DNA from: Acidimicrobiia bacterium UBA4744
Lineage (GTDB): Bacteria > Actinomycetota > Acidimicrobiia > Spongiisociales > UBA4744
NCBI GenBank assembly: GCA_002403855.1
Contig: DHIO01000003.1
Coordinates: 29,225-41,001, forward strand
DNA: 11,777 nt
Reading direction: 5' to 3'
The stretch's first letter is position 1. Every line of letters begins with the position of its first letter. The notes beneath the pieces were generated by a model. It did not search any database. It was not told the DNA's origin and was given only the letters and a program-made list of their open reading frames with translations. Shown here piece by piece: positions 1-6,912 of the stretch. The translations under genes were made by a program, and so were the position numbers.

Positions 1-2
1 TG

Positions 3-80
3 GGGAACCGTTTCAGGCGGTGGAACTCCCCGGTACGCGAAGTTGACGGGATGGACGGGCTCCGCGTATTCTCCAAATAA
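3..80 (+). CDS. 3' end of an unidentified upstream gene (partial)
   Basis: An open frame runs from the window edge to a TAA at 78-80, giving about 25 codons (ending ...GLRVFSK). It lies in the same frame as the PPDK-like gene and stops 24 bases before that gene's ATG, the spacing expected for two genes in one transcript. The fragment is too short to assign a family, and an open frame this short could occur by chance in GC-rich DNA. If it is real, the PPDK-like gene is probably cotranscribed with it, since no room for a separate promoter is evident. Confidence 0.35.
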   Translation, partial: GNRFRRWNSPVREVDGMDGLRVFSK

Positions 81-104
81 TCGATTATCGAGGATGAAGA
101 GGAG

Positions 105-2246
105 ATGACGTTCGTCTACGCCTTCGACCACCCCCACGACCTTCCCCCCACCGAGGTTGTGGGCCTGCTGGGTGGAAAGGGGGCCAACATCGCAGTGATG
201 GCCAGCCGGCTCGGCCTGCCGGTACCTCCTGGATTCACCATTTCGACGGAGGCTTGTCGGTCCTATCTGGCCGGGGGATGGCCGGAGGGCCTCGACGAGG
301 AGATTCGACACCACATGGCCCGCGTCGAAGCGGTGGTGGGCCGCCGGTTTGGTGATCCGGCAGATCCCCTGCTGGTGAGCGTCCGTTCCGGTGCGCCGGT
401 CTCTATGCCGGGAATGATGGACACCATCCTCAATCTCGGACTCAACGACGCCACCACCGAGGGCATGGCCGCAGCGTCGGGAGATGCCGTGTTCGTCGAC
501 GCCTGCCGCTCCCGCTTCACGGCTATGTATCGCGACATCGTGGGTGCAGAGGTGCCGGACGATCCCTGGCAACAGCTTCGCGCCGCGGTCGAGGCCGTGT
601 TCCGCTCCTGGAACGGTGACCGGGCACGCAACTATCGCGCCCGTGAGGGCATCGACGAGGACCTTGCGACGGGGGTCACGGTACAGGCAATGGTGTTCGG
701 CAACCGGGGTGCCGACTCGGCCACCGGTGTTGTCTTCACGCGCAATCCGGCCACGGGCGAGGGCGGACTGTACGGCGACGTCATCTTCAATGCTCAGGGC
801 GAGGATGTGGTTGCCGGAACCCACACGACCGAACCGATATCCGTCTTGGACGAGCGGATGCCCGAACTGGCCGCGGAGCTCAGTGGATACGCCGATCTGC
901 TCGAGCACCACTACGCCGATGTGTGCGACATCGAGTTCACGATCGAGCAGCGCCGGTTGTGGATGCTGCAAACGAGGATCGGCAAGCTCAGCCCTCAAGC
1001 CGCCCTCCGTATTGCGGTCGACATGGCCGAGGATGAAGACTTTCCGCTCTCCCGCAGGCAGGCGGTCGAACGGGTAGCCCACCACCTCAAGAATCCTCCG
1101 GAGGTGCCGGGGGAGACCCGCCGCCGGGCTCCGGTAGTGGCGGTGGGACTGGGCGCATCTCCCGGGCTGGCCTCCGGCGAAATCGCTACTGCCCCCGACG
1201 CGGCGGTGGCAATGGCCGAGGAAGGACGGTCCGTCATCATGGTTCGTCGCGAGACGTCACCCGATGACGTGCATGGCATGGCACGGGCGGCCGGGATTCT
1301 GACTTCGGTGGGTGGTCTGACCAGCCACGCTGCGGTGGTGGCCCGCGGGTGGGGGATTCCGGCGGTCGTGGGCGCTACGGCGGTAACCGTTGAGGGGGAC
1401 AGTGTCTCGATCGGCGATCGCAACTTTGGAGTAGGCGAAGTGCTCAGCATCGACGGGACCAGCGGCGCGGTGTACGCCGGCGCCGTGTCGGGGGGAGGCA
1501 GGATCATGCCCGAGGCCGAGACTCTTCTCGCCTGGGCGCGCCAACTCGGGATCGATGTGGTCGAGTCGCCGGAGCCCGAGGTGCTCCCGCCCCAACCCGT
1601 CGCCGATCTAGTCGGCGAGGCGGAGGTACCTGCGAATGAGACCGTGGTGCGAGTTCTGCTGGTCAAGGGTTTCGCAACGCCGGACGGCTTCGCTGCGGCC
1701 CTGTCCACGACGCCGGACGAAGTGGAAGCCATCCTCAATCGCATGACGGCGGATGGCCTCGCCGAGTTGGCCGGGGGGATGTTCCAGTTGACCGCCGACG
1801 GCAAGGCACTGGGTAATGAGATGATGGCCTTGGACCGCCGAGAATGGGGAGAGGACAACGCAGCCGCTGCGCTCGAGGCCCTCGTTCCTTTCGACCAACG
1901 GATGAAGGACATCGTCACCGGATGGCAGATGCGTGAATTCAAGGGTCGCCAGATCCTCAACGATCACACGGACGCTGCTCACGACGCGGCCGTGTTGGAG
2001 GCCTTCGATGCACTCCACCGCGATTCGTCTGATTGGCTCCGTTCATTGAGCGAGGGTCTTCCCCGTCTCGTCGCCTACACGACACGGCTCCAGCGGGCCG
2101 CCGATCTGGTGCGGGACGGAAACCATGACTACCTCGCCTCGCCCAGAGTTGACAGCTACCACACAGTCTGGTTCGAGCTCCACGAGGATCTCATCTTGCT
2201 CGCGGGGCGCACGCGAGAAGAAGAGGCTGCCGCCGGAAGGGCCTGA
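105..2246 (+). CDS. ppdK: Pyruvate phosphate dikinase-like protein: ATP-grasp and phosphohistidine domains, no PEP/pyruvate barrel, extra C-terminal domain
   Basis: Residues about 1-330 match the PPDK nucleotide-binding domain: LGGKGAN with K25, SVRSGAPVSMPGMMDT with R94, TGVVFTRNPATGEGG, NAQGEDVVAG, D275/E277 in CDIEF and Q289 in MLQTR, so the usual ATP-site residues are present. Residues about 345-465 are the swivelling domain, with phosphorylatable H408 in GGLTSHAAVVARG and a conserved Thr two residues before it (T406), the site used by PPDK regulatory proteins in other organisms. Full PPDKs are roughly 870-900 residues and end in a TIM barrel that binds PEP/pyruvate. That barrel is absent; residues about 505-713 instead look like a small winged-helix unit followed by helices. 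Ordinary pyruvate-to-PEP conversion therefore seems unlikely unless a partner supplies the barrel. The start is fixed by a stop at 78 and a purine-rich sequence before the ATG. Shortened PPDKs without the barrel are known in actinobacteria (for example annotated ppdK, Rv1127c, in M. tuberculosis). Confidence 0.9.
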   Translation: MTFVYAFDHPHDLPPTEVVGLLGGKGANIAVMASRLGLPVPPGFTISTEACRSYLAGGWPEGLDEEIRHHMARVEAVVGRRFGDPADPLLVSVRSGAPVSMPGMMDTILNLGLNDATTEGMAAASGDAVFVDACRSRFTAMYRDIVGAEVPDDPWQQLRAAVEAVFRSWNGDRARNYRAREGIDEDLATGVTVQAMVFGNRGADSATGVVFTRNPATGEGGLYGDVIFNAQGEDVVAGTHTTEPISVLDERMPELAAELSGYADLLEHHYADVCDIEFTIEQRRLWMLQTRIGKLSPQAALRIAVDMAEDEDFPLSRRQAVERVAHHLKNPPEVPGETRRRAPVVAVGLGASPGLASGEIATAPDAAVAMAEEGRSVIMVRRETSPDDVHGMARAAGILTSVGGLTSHAAVVARGWGIPAVVGATAVTVEGDSVSIGDRNFGVGEVLSIDGTSGAVYAGAVSGGGRIMPEAETLLAWARQLGIDVVESPEPEVLPPQPVADLVGEAEVPANETVVRVLLVKGFATPDGFAAALSTTPDEVEAILNRMTADGLAELAGGMFQLTADGKALGNEMMALDRREWGEDNAAAALEALVPFDQRMKDIVTGWQMREFKGRQILNDHTDAAHDAAVLEAFDALHRDSSDWLRSLSEGLPRLVAYTTRLQRAADLVRDGNHDYLASPRVDSYHTVWFELHEDLILLAGRTREEEAAAGRA

Positions 2247-2286
2247 AGCTCTGGTAGCGACGCTCGAACCGCGAGAGGGTCCGCGT

Positions 2287-2520
2287 CTACAGCACCACGA
2301 TCGGGCAGGTCAAGGTACGGGTGATTCCCTCCACAGCCTGGACCTTTGACACGACGAGCTTGCCGAGCGTGTCTACGCTTTCCGCTTCGATCTTGGCGAT
2401 GACGTCATAGGGTCCGGTGACCGGTGTGGCCAGGGCTACTCCGGCCATGCCCACCAAAGACGCGGCTACGTCGGCTGCCCGGCCGACCTCCGTCTGAATG
2501 AGAACATAGGCTGCCACCAT
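2287..2520 (-). CDS. Stand-alone Lrp/AsnC ligand-binding (RAM) domain protein
   Basis: This 77-residue protein consists of a single RAM-type (Lrp/AsnC C-terminal) domain. It opens with AAYVLIQTEVGRAADV, has the central PVTGPYDVIAKIEAE segment typical of these alpha-beta sandwich domains, and ends in a strand (TLTCPIVVL). No DNA-binding helix-turn-helix precedes it, so it is not a conventional Lrp regulator. Such stand-alone RAM proteins form oligomers and are thought to bind amino acids or other small metabolites, but their targets are mostly unknown. The ATG at 2520 is preceded by AGAAGGG about 10 bases upstream. It is the last gene of the minus-strand run, 62 bases after the macrodomain gene, and its 3' end faces the PPDK-like gene across only 40 bases. 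Confidence 0.85.
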   Translation of the reverse strand: MVAAYVLIQTEVGRAADVAASLVGMAGVALATPVTGPYDVIAKIEAESVDTLGKLVVSKVQAVEGITRTLTCPIVVL

Positions 2521-2582
2521 CGAGATTTGTCCCTTCTCTCGCCTCTCTGATTGTCTAACACCTTCGGGCTCACGTCCAGGAG

Positions 2583-3146
2583 TCAGCCCGGCTCTCCGGT
2601 GGCCGCAAGCGCCCGGGCAAAGTCCCCAGCGGTTCCGGCGTCGAATCCGACGAGCCGCGCCTCTTCGATGACCTCAGGATGATCGGCCATCCACCCGACG
2701 ATCGCTGATGCCATCACCCGGGTTGCCTCGGCCCGGGGATAGCCGAAGATGCCTGCTGAGATTGCCGGAAACGCGATCGACCGGGCCGATACCGACGCGG
2801 CCGCTTCCAGAGCGGCAATCGTCGCATCTCGGAGGATTCCCTCATTGTCCTGATCGGTCCGGTAGCGGGGACCTACCACGTGGATGACGTGCGACGCCCG
2901 GAGAGCCCCGCCCGTCGTCACTGCCGCCTGGCCCCTTCCGACCGGACCGTGCTCACGGACCCAGTGGTCCGACTCTTCCTGGATGACCCGGCCGCCGCTT
3001 GCGACGATGGAGGCGGCAACCCCTCCGCCGTGAGCCAGATTTTCGTTGGCGGCGTTGACGATGGCGTCGACCGGCTGAGCGGTCAGGTCTCCTTGAACGA
3101 CGAACACCTGGGTCCGACCTATTCGGCGATGAGCAATGATGTCCAT
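2583..3146 (-). CDS. Macrodomain protein (ADP-ribose binding, Appr-1''-p processing family)
   Basis: This 187-residue protein is one macrodomain. Diagnostic segments are QGDLTAQPVDAIVNAANENL near the N-terminus, the phosphate-binding HGGGVAASI loop, VIHVVGP, and the second loop PAISAGIFGYP, all in canonical order. The HGGGVAxxI form resembles the archaeal AF1521 type rather than the MacroD type with GGGGVDGAI. Family members bind ADP-ribose and some hydrolyse ADP-ribosyl esters, O-acetyl-ADP-ribose or ADP-ribose-1''-phosphate; which of these applies here cannot be read from the sequence. It lies 72 bases downstream of the thiolase gene on the same strand. No Shine-Dalgarno is visible before the ATG. 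Instead a TAGCCT hexamer ends six bases upstream, an arrangement compatible with a leaderless transcript. Family assignment is secure; substrate and partners are unknown. Confidence 0.92.
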   Translation of the reverse strand: MDIIAHRRIGRTQVFVVQGDLTAQPVDAIVNAANENLAHGGGVAASIVASGGRVIQEESDHWVREHGPVGRGQAAVTTGGALRASHVIHVVGPRYRTDQDNEGILRDATIAALEAAASVSARSIAFPAISAGIFGYPRAEATRVMASAIVGWMADHPEVIEEARLVGFDAGTAGDFARALAATGEPG

Positions 3147-3152
3147 GGCGTC

Positions 3153-3158
3153 AGGCTA
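3153..3158 (-). promoter_or_regulatory. Possible -10 box for a leaderless macrodomain transcript
   Basis: On the minus strand TAGCCT (TANNNT pattern) is followed by six bases and then the macrodomain ATG, so transcription could begin at or next to the start codon. The gene lacks a ribosome binding site, which agrees with leaderless translation, common in actinobacteria. No convincing -35 is present, and a six-base pattern this degenerate can occur by chance. Confidence 0.25.
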
Positions 3159-3218
3159 CGCGGCAGAACAGGGCCGTTGCCCGGTTTCGCGGAGCTCGAC
3201 CGAATGGCTGCGGTAGGG

Positions 3219-4373
3219 CTAGGCAACCCTTCGGAAGATCGCGGCGGCGCCCATGCCGCCTCCGATGCACATCGACACGATCCCGTGCTCGACATCTCGC
3301 CGCTTCATCTCATGCAGGAGCGTGGCCGTCAACTTGGCGCCGGTGCAACCGAGCGGGTGTCCCAGGGCGATCGCTCCGCCGTTGACGTTGACCAGCGCCG
3401 GGTCGAGGTCGAGCTTCCGCACGCAATAGAGAGCCTGGCTGGCAAACGCTTCGTTGAGTTCGATCAGTCCGATGTCGTTCAATGAGAGGCCGGCTTTGTC
3501 GAGGGCCTTGGGGATGGCAACCGATGGTCCGATACCCATCTCCTCGGGATGCACGCCCGCCACCTGATAGGTGACGAGTTCCGCCAAAGGCTCCAGATCC
3601 AATTCCTCCGCCTGGTCGGCGCTCATGATGAGCTCCAAGGCCGCGCCGTCCGACATCTGAGACGAGTTCCCGGCAGTTGAGGCGCCGTCAACCTTGAAGA
3701 CGGGCCGGAGCTTGGCAAGTCCCTCCGGGGTGCTCACCCGCGGGCCCTCGTCGGTGTCGAACACGACTGTCTTGCCGTCCAGGTCGGTTTCGATGGGGAT
3801 GATCTCATCGGTGAACCGTCCCGCCTCGATTGCCGCCAAAGCCCGGTTGTTGGATTCGAGCGCGAAAGCATCTTGATCTTCACGGGTCACTCCGTACCGC
3901 TCGGCGACGATTTCGCTGGTGATTCCCATCTGCTCATAGGCCGCAGGGAAGTGCTCCGCCAACCACGGATTCAGAGATGGTTTGTTGCCACTCATGGGCA
4001 CCATCGACATCGACTCGACGCCGCCGCTGAGCACGATGTCGGACCAACCGGCCTGGATCTGGGCCGCGCCGCCGGCAAGCGTCTGCAATCCCGAGCTGCA
4101 GAAACGGTTGACCGTCATGGCCGGGACCTGCACCGGCAGCCCGGCCCGCAGCGCCGCGATGCGGCCGACGTTCATGCCTTGTTCGCCTTCCGGCATCGCG
4201 CAGCCGATGAGAATGTCGTCGACGGCGGATGGTTCGATCTGGGGCACTCGCTCGAGGAACCCTTGCATCAGCAGGCCGAGCAGTTCGTCCGGTCGGGTCT
4301 GGCGCAAACTGCCCCGGTTGGCCTTACCGACCGCCGTACGGTAGGCGTGGGTGACAACGACTCCTGTGCTCAT
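3219..4373 (-). CDS. fadA: Acetyl-CoA acyltransferase (thiolase), FadA-type
   Basis: This 384-residue protein is a complete thiolase. It performs the last beta-oxidation step, thiolytic cleavage of 3-ketoacyl-CoA to acetyl-CoA and a shortened acyl-CoA, and could also run in the condensing direction. The nucleophilic C92 sits in VNRFCSSGLQ, the conserved ELNEAFA segment follows, H339 is in GHPLGCTGAK, and the second catalytic cysteine C369 is in SMCIGGGMGAA. Length matches the family's usual 380-400 residues. A strong AAGGAG lies seven bases before the ATG. The gene starts 43 bases after the FadN stop on the same strand, so the two almost certainly form a beta-oxidation pair, as fadN and fadA do in Bacillus. 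Chain-length preference is not evident. The family call is firm; the symbol rests on the neighbouring fadN. Confidence 0.95.
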   Translation of the reverse strand: MSTGVVVTHAYRTAVGKANRGSLRQTRPDELLGLLMQGFLERVPQIEPSAVDDILIGCAMPEGEQGMNVGRIAALRAGLPVQVPAMTVNRFCSSGLQTLAGGAAQIQAGWSDIVLSGGVESMSMVPMSGNKPSLNPWLAEHFPAAYEQMGITSEIVAERYGVTREDQDAFALESNNRALAAIEAGRFTDEIIPIETDLDGKTVVFDTDEGPRVSTPEGLAKLRPVFKVDGASTAGNSSQMSDGAALELIMSADQAEELDLEPLAELVTYQVAGVHPEEMGIGPSVAIPKALDKAGLSLNDIGLIELNEAFASQALYCVRKLDLDPALVNVNGGAIALGHPLGCTGAKLTATLLHEMKRRDVEHGIVSMCIGGGMGAAAIFRRVA

Positions 4374-4380
4374 TCGAGTG

Positions 4381-4386
4381 CTCCTT
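4381..4386 (-). promoter_or_regulatory. Ribosome binding site of fadA
   Basis: The minus strand reads AAGGAG followed by seven bases and the fadA ATG at 4373. Its strength and spacing support independent translation initiation of fadA inside the short fadN-fadA gap. Confidence 0.8.
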
Positions 4387-4416
4387 CTTCGTCGTTTGGT
4401 CCATGGTGGGTCACGG

Positions 4417-6828
4417 CTAGTTCCGTAGGGGCTTGCCGGTCGACAGCATGTGCTGGATCCGGGCCATGGTCTTCTCTTCGTGGCAGAGCTCCACGAAGGC
4501 GGCTCGCTCCAGGTCCAGGAAGTCCTGTTCCGAGAGTTCGGTCCCCTGGGGGACGTCGCCGCCGCAGATCACGTGGGCGAGCTTGCGGGCGAGGTACTCG
4601 TCGTACTCGCTGATATAGCCGCCGCGGCGCATGGTGTACGCCATTACCTTGAGGGAGGCGATGCCGTCGCGCCCGGGCACCGGGACGGTGGTCGGCCGCG
4701 GGGGTTGGTAGCCGGTGGCCAGCATCGCTAGGACGTCTGCCTTGGCGTCGGCCAGGACGTTGTCGGGATTGAGAGTCACTCTGTCGGTCGCCCGCAAGAA
4801 CCTCAGGTCCCGGGCCTCCTCGGCGCTGCCGGAGACCGAACCCAATCCGATAGTGCTGAAGATCTGCTCCATCAACGGGAAGAGGTTGGGTTTTGCGGTG
4901 GCCGGGGCGCTCCCATAGAAACGGAAGGCCAGCTCTTTGCAGCCTCCAAAAGCGGGGATCACTCCCACTCCCAGCTCGACCTGACCGAGGTACGTCTCGG
5001 CAGAAGCACGTACCGCGTCGCCGTGCATCACAGCCTCGCAGCCGCCTCCCAGCGCCATGCCGCGCGGTGCCACGACTACCGGGCCGCTGCAGTACTTCAT
5101 CTTCATATAGGCTTCCTGGCCGCCCCGGATGGCCTGTTCCAGCTCGTCCCACATGTCGGCCATGATCAGCATGCCGATCAGCCCGATGTTGGCGCCGACA
5201 GAGAAGTTGACGGCTTCACTGCCTATCACCAGCCCGTCCAGGTCGCCGCTGTTCACCCTGTCGCAGGCCCCGTCGATCATCTCGATGATCTGGGCATCGA
5301 TCGAGTTCATCTTCGTGTGGAACTCGACGAGACCGATACGGTCGCCGAGGTCGTAGAGGGTGGCACCCTCGTTGTGGTCGAGCACTTTGCCCCGATCGGC
5401 CAGGCTGGCGAGGGAGATCTGCCGGTCGGCCACCGGGACGGGGAGATAGTCTTCCTTCTCCACGTCCCAGTAGTAGGTCACACCCTCACGGCGGACGTAC
5501 CAAGATCCTTCACCTTTGGCCAGGAGGGTTTCGACGATCCGCGGGACCGCCATTCCCTCATCCTTCATTCGCTCCACAGACCGCTCGAGACCAATCGAGT
5601 CCCAGGTTTGGAATGGCCCGCTCTCGTAGTTGAAACCCCAGCGAAGTGCCCGGTCGATATTGACGACGTCGTCGGCGATTTCTCCGAGCAGCTCGGCCGA
5701 GTAGAGGCAGGTCTCGGCGGTCACCTTCCAGGCGAACCGGCCGGCCTCGTCGTCGTACCAGACCATCTCGCGGACCTTGTCGGCGGTCTCCTCGAGGTTG
5801 CGGGTCGCACCGATCGAATCGAACCGTACCTTGGGTTGTTCTTCGTACTCGAGGGTGTCGAGGTTGAGGGCGAGGATCTGGCGGGCTCCCGCCTCATCGC
5901 GGGTCTTTCTGTAGAAGCCGGCGCCGCTCTTCTCCCCCAGAGCTCCTTTCTCGACCAAGCTCGTCATGACTTCCGGGACCCGGAAGCGTTCACGCCATGG
6001 ATCGTCGGGGCATGATTCGGAAACGGTGGTGAGAACGTGAGCCATCGTGTCGAGGCCAACGACGTCGGCCGTGCGAAACACTGCCGACTTGGGCCGACCC
6101 ATGGCCGGTCCGAAGATCTTGTCGGTTGCGGTGACGCCCAGACCGAATTCCCCCATCCAGTGGAAGACCGAGGTCATGCCGAAGGTGCCGATGCGGTTGC
6201 CGACGAAATTGGGGGTGTCCTTGGCGTAGACGATGCCCTTCCCCAGAACGTGTTCCCCGAACTCGGCCACGGCCCGGAACAGATCGGGATCAGTGTCTTC
6301 GCAGGGCACCATCTCGAGGAGACGCATGTAGCGGACGGGGTTGAAGAAGTGGGTCACCATGAAGTGGCGGCGAAAGTCCTCGCTACGCCCTGCGGCCATG
6401 TCGGCAACCGAGAGTCCGGAAGTATTGGAGGACACCACGCTGCCCGGTCGCCGGTGCTCCTCGACCATGTCGAAGACCTTGCGTTTGATGTCGAGGCGTT
6501 CGACCACAACTTCAACGATCCAGTCGCACTCGGCAAGATTCCCGATGTCGTCTTGGTAGTTGGCCGGCGCGATGAGCGAAGCCAGGTCCTTGTGGTACAG
6601 CAGCGGCGGCTTCGATTTGGCGATTGATCCGAGACCTGCCACCGCCAGACGGTTGCGAACCGCGTGATCGTCGAGGGAAAGCCCTCGTTCCCGCTCCTGG
6701 GAGGTCAACTCGTCTGGTGCGATATCGAAGAGGTAGGACGGGATGCCGGCATTGGCGAAGTGAGCGGCAATGCCCTGTCCCATGACCCCGGCACCGAGAA
6801 CCGCGACCCGTTTGATCGGGATACTCAT
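4417..6828 (-). CDS. fadN: 3-hydroxyacyl-CoA dehydrogenase / enoyl-CoA hydratase, FadN-type bifunctional protein
   Basis: This 803-residue protein carries out hydration of enoyl-CoA and NAD-dependent oxidation of 3-hydroxyacyl-CoA. The dehydrogenase comes first: Rossmann motif GAGVMGQGIAAHFANAG (residues 11-27), SSNTSGLS (133-140), catalytic H160 in THFFNP and E172 in LLEMVP, then KDTPNFVGNRIGTFG starting the C-terminal helical domain. A second helical segment (ETCLYSAELLGEIADD, about 372-387) follows. The crotonase half occupies about 480-730: NFSVGAN, GMALGGGCEAV with E598, and VELGVGVIPAFGG with E618, the two acids used for hydration. Domain order (dehydrogenase then hydratase) is that of Bacillus FadN/YusL, and opposite to E. 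coli FadB. A strong SD precedes the ATG at 6828. It heads the fadN-fadA pair; no acyl-CoA dehydrogenase gene is in the window. Confidence 0.95.
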   Translation of the reverse strand: MSIPIKRVAVLGAGVMGQGIAAHFANAGIPSYLFDIAPDELTSQERERGLSLDDHAVRNRLAVAGLGSIAKSKPPLLYHKDLASLIAPANYQDDIGNLAECDWIVEVVVERLDIKRKVFDMVEEHRRPGSVVSSNTSGLSVADMAAGRSEDFRRHFMVTHFFNPVRYMRLLEMVPCEDTDPDLFRAVAEFGEHVLGKGIVYAKDTPNFVGNRIGTFGMTSVFHWMGEFGLGVTATDKIFGPAMGRPKSAVFRTADVVGLDTMAHVLTTVSESCPDDPWRERFRVPEVMTSLVEKGALGEKSGAGFYRKTRDEAGARQILALNLDTLEYEEQPKVRFDSIGATRNLEETADKVREMVWYDDEAGRFAWKVTAETCLYSAELLGEIADDVVNIDRALRWGFNYESGPFQTWDSIGLERSVERMKDEGMAVPRIVETLLAKGEGSWYVRREGVTYYWDVEKEDYLPVPVADRQISLASLADRGKVLDHNEGATLYDLGDRIGLVEFHTKMNSIDAQIIEMIDGACDRVNSGDLDGLVIGSEAVNFSVGANIGLIGMLIMADMWDELEQAIRGGQEAYMKMKYCSGPVVVAPRGMALGGGCEAVMHGDAVRASAETYLGQVELGVGVIPAFGGCKELAFRFYGSAPATAKPNLFPLMEQIFSTIGLGSVSGSAEEARDLRFLRATDRVTLNPDNVLADAKADVLAMLATGYQPPRPTTVPVPGRDGIASLKVMAYTMRRGGYISEYDEYLARKLAHVICGGDVPQGTELSEQDFLDLERAAFVELCHEEKTMARIQHMLSTGKPLRN

Positions 6829-6832
6829 GGAT

Positions 6833-6839
6833 CCTCCTT
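6833..6839 (-). promoter_or_regulatory. Ribosome binding site of fadN
   Basis: AAGGAGG on the minus strand ends four bases before the fadN ATG. The match to the anti-SD is near perfect, though the spacing is short. It confirms the start that yields the complete Rossmann motif. Confidence 0.75.
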
Positions 6840-6881
6840 GCTGAATCCGGCGCGTTCAATAACCACCCTATCGGACGGTGC

Positions 6882-6904
6882 CGGGGTCGAAATCAAAGAC
6901 CCCG
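6882..6904 (-). terminator. Perfect 7-bp stem-loop between the LiaF-like gene and fadN; possible terminator or regulatory element
   Basis: CGGGGTC (6882-6888) pairs exactly with GACCCCG (6898-6904) around a nine-base loop. It begins nine bases after the LiaF-like stop in the direction of transcription, a natural position for a terminator, but no T tract follows on the minus strand. It could equally be part of the fadN promoter/operator region: TTGATT in the loop and stem, and TAGGGT at 6865-6870, are weak -35/-10 candidates with an overlong 20-base spacer. Function is inferred from position only. Confidence 0.3.
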
Positions 6905-6912
6905 AGATGCCG

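Noticed and set aside
995..1960. 321-residue open frame on the minus strand
   Set aside because: It is antisense to the PPDK-like gene, with a low-complexity Ser/Arg/Ala-rich composition typical of shadow frames.
2247..2286. Bidirectional terminator between the PPDK-like and RAM genes
   Set aside because: Only a four-base-pair CTCG/CGAG stem without T tracts could be found in the 40-base gap, too weak to call.
3873..4613. 246-residue plus-strand frame across the fadA-fadN junction
   Set aside because: It is antisense to two well-supported genes and has an Arg-rich tail.
4370..5152. 260-residue minus-strand frame overlapping the end of fadN
   Set aside because: It is a different frame through the FadN hydratase domain, with an Arg/Gly/Pro-rich composition. 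FadN continues intact to its own stop at 4417.
5023..6015. 330-residue open frame on the plus strand
   Set aside because: It is fully antisense to fadN, whose dehydrogenase and hydratase motifs are intact. The antisense translation shows no domain and is a GC-rich shadow frame.
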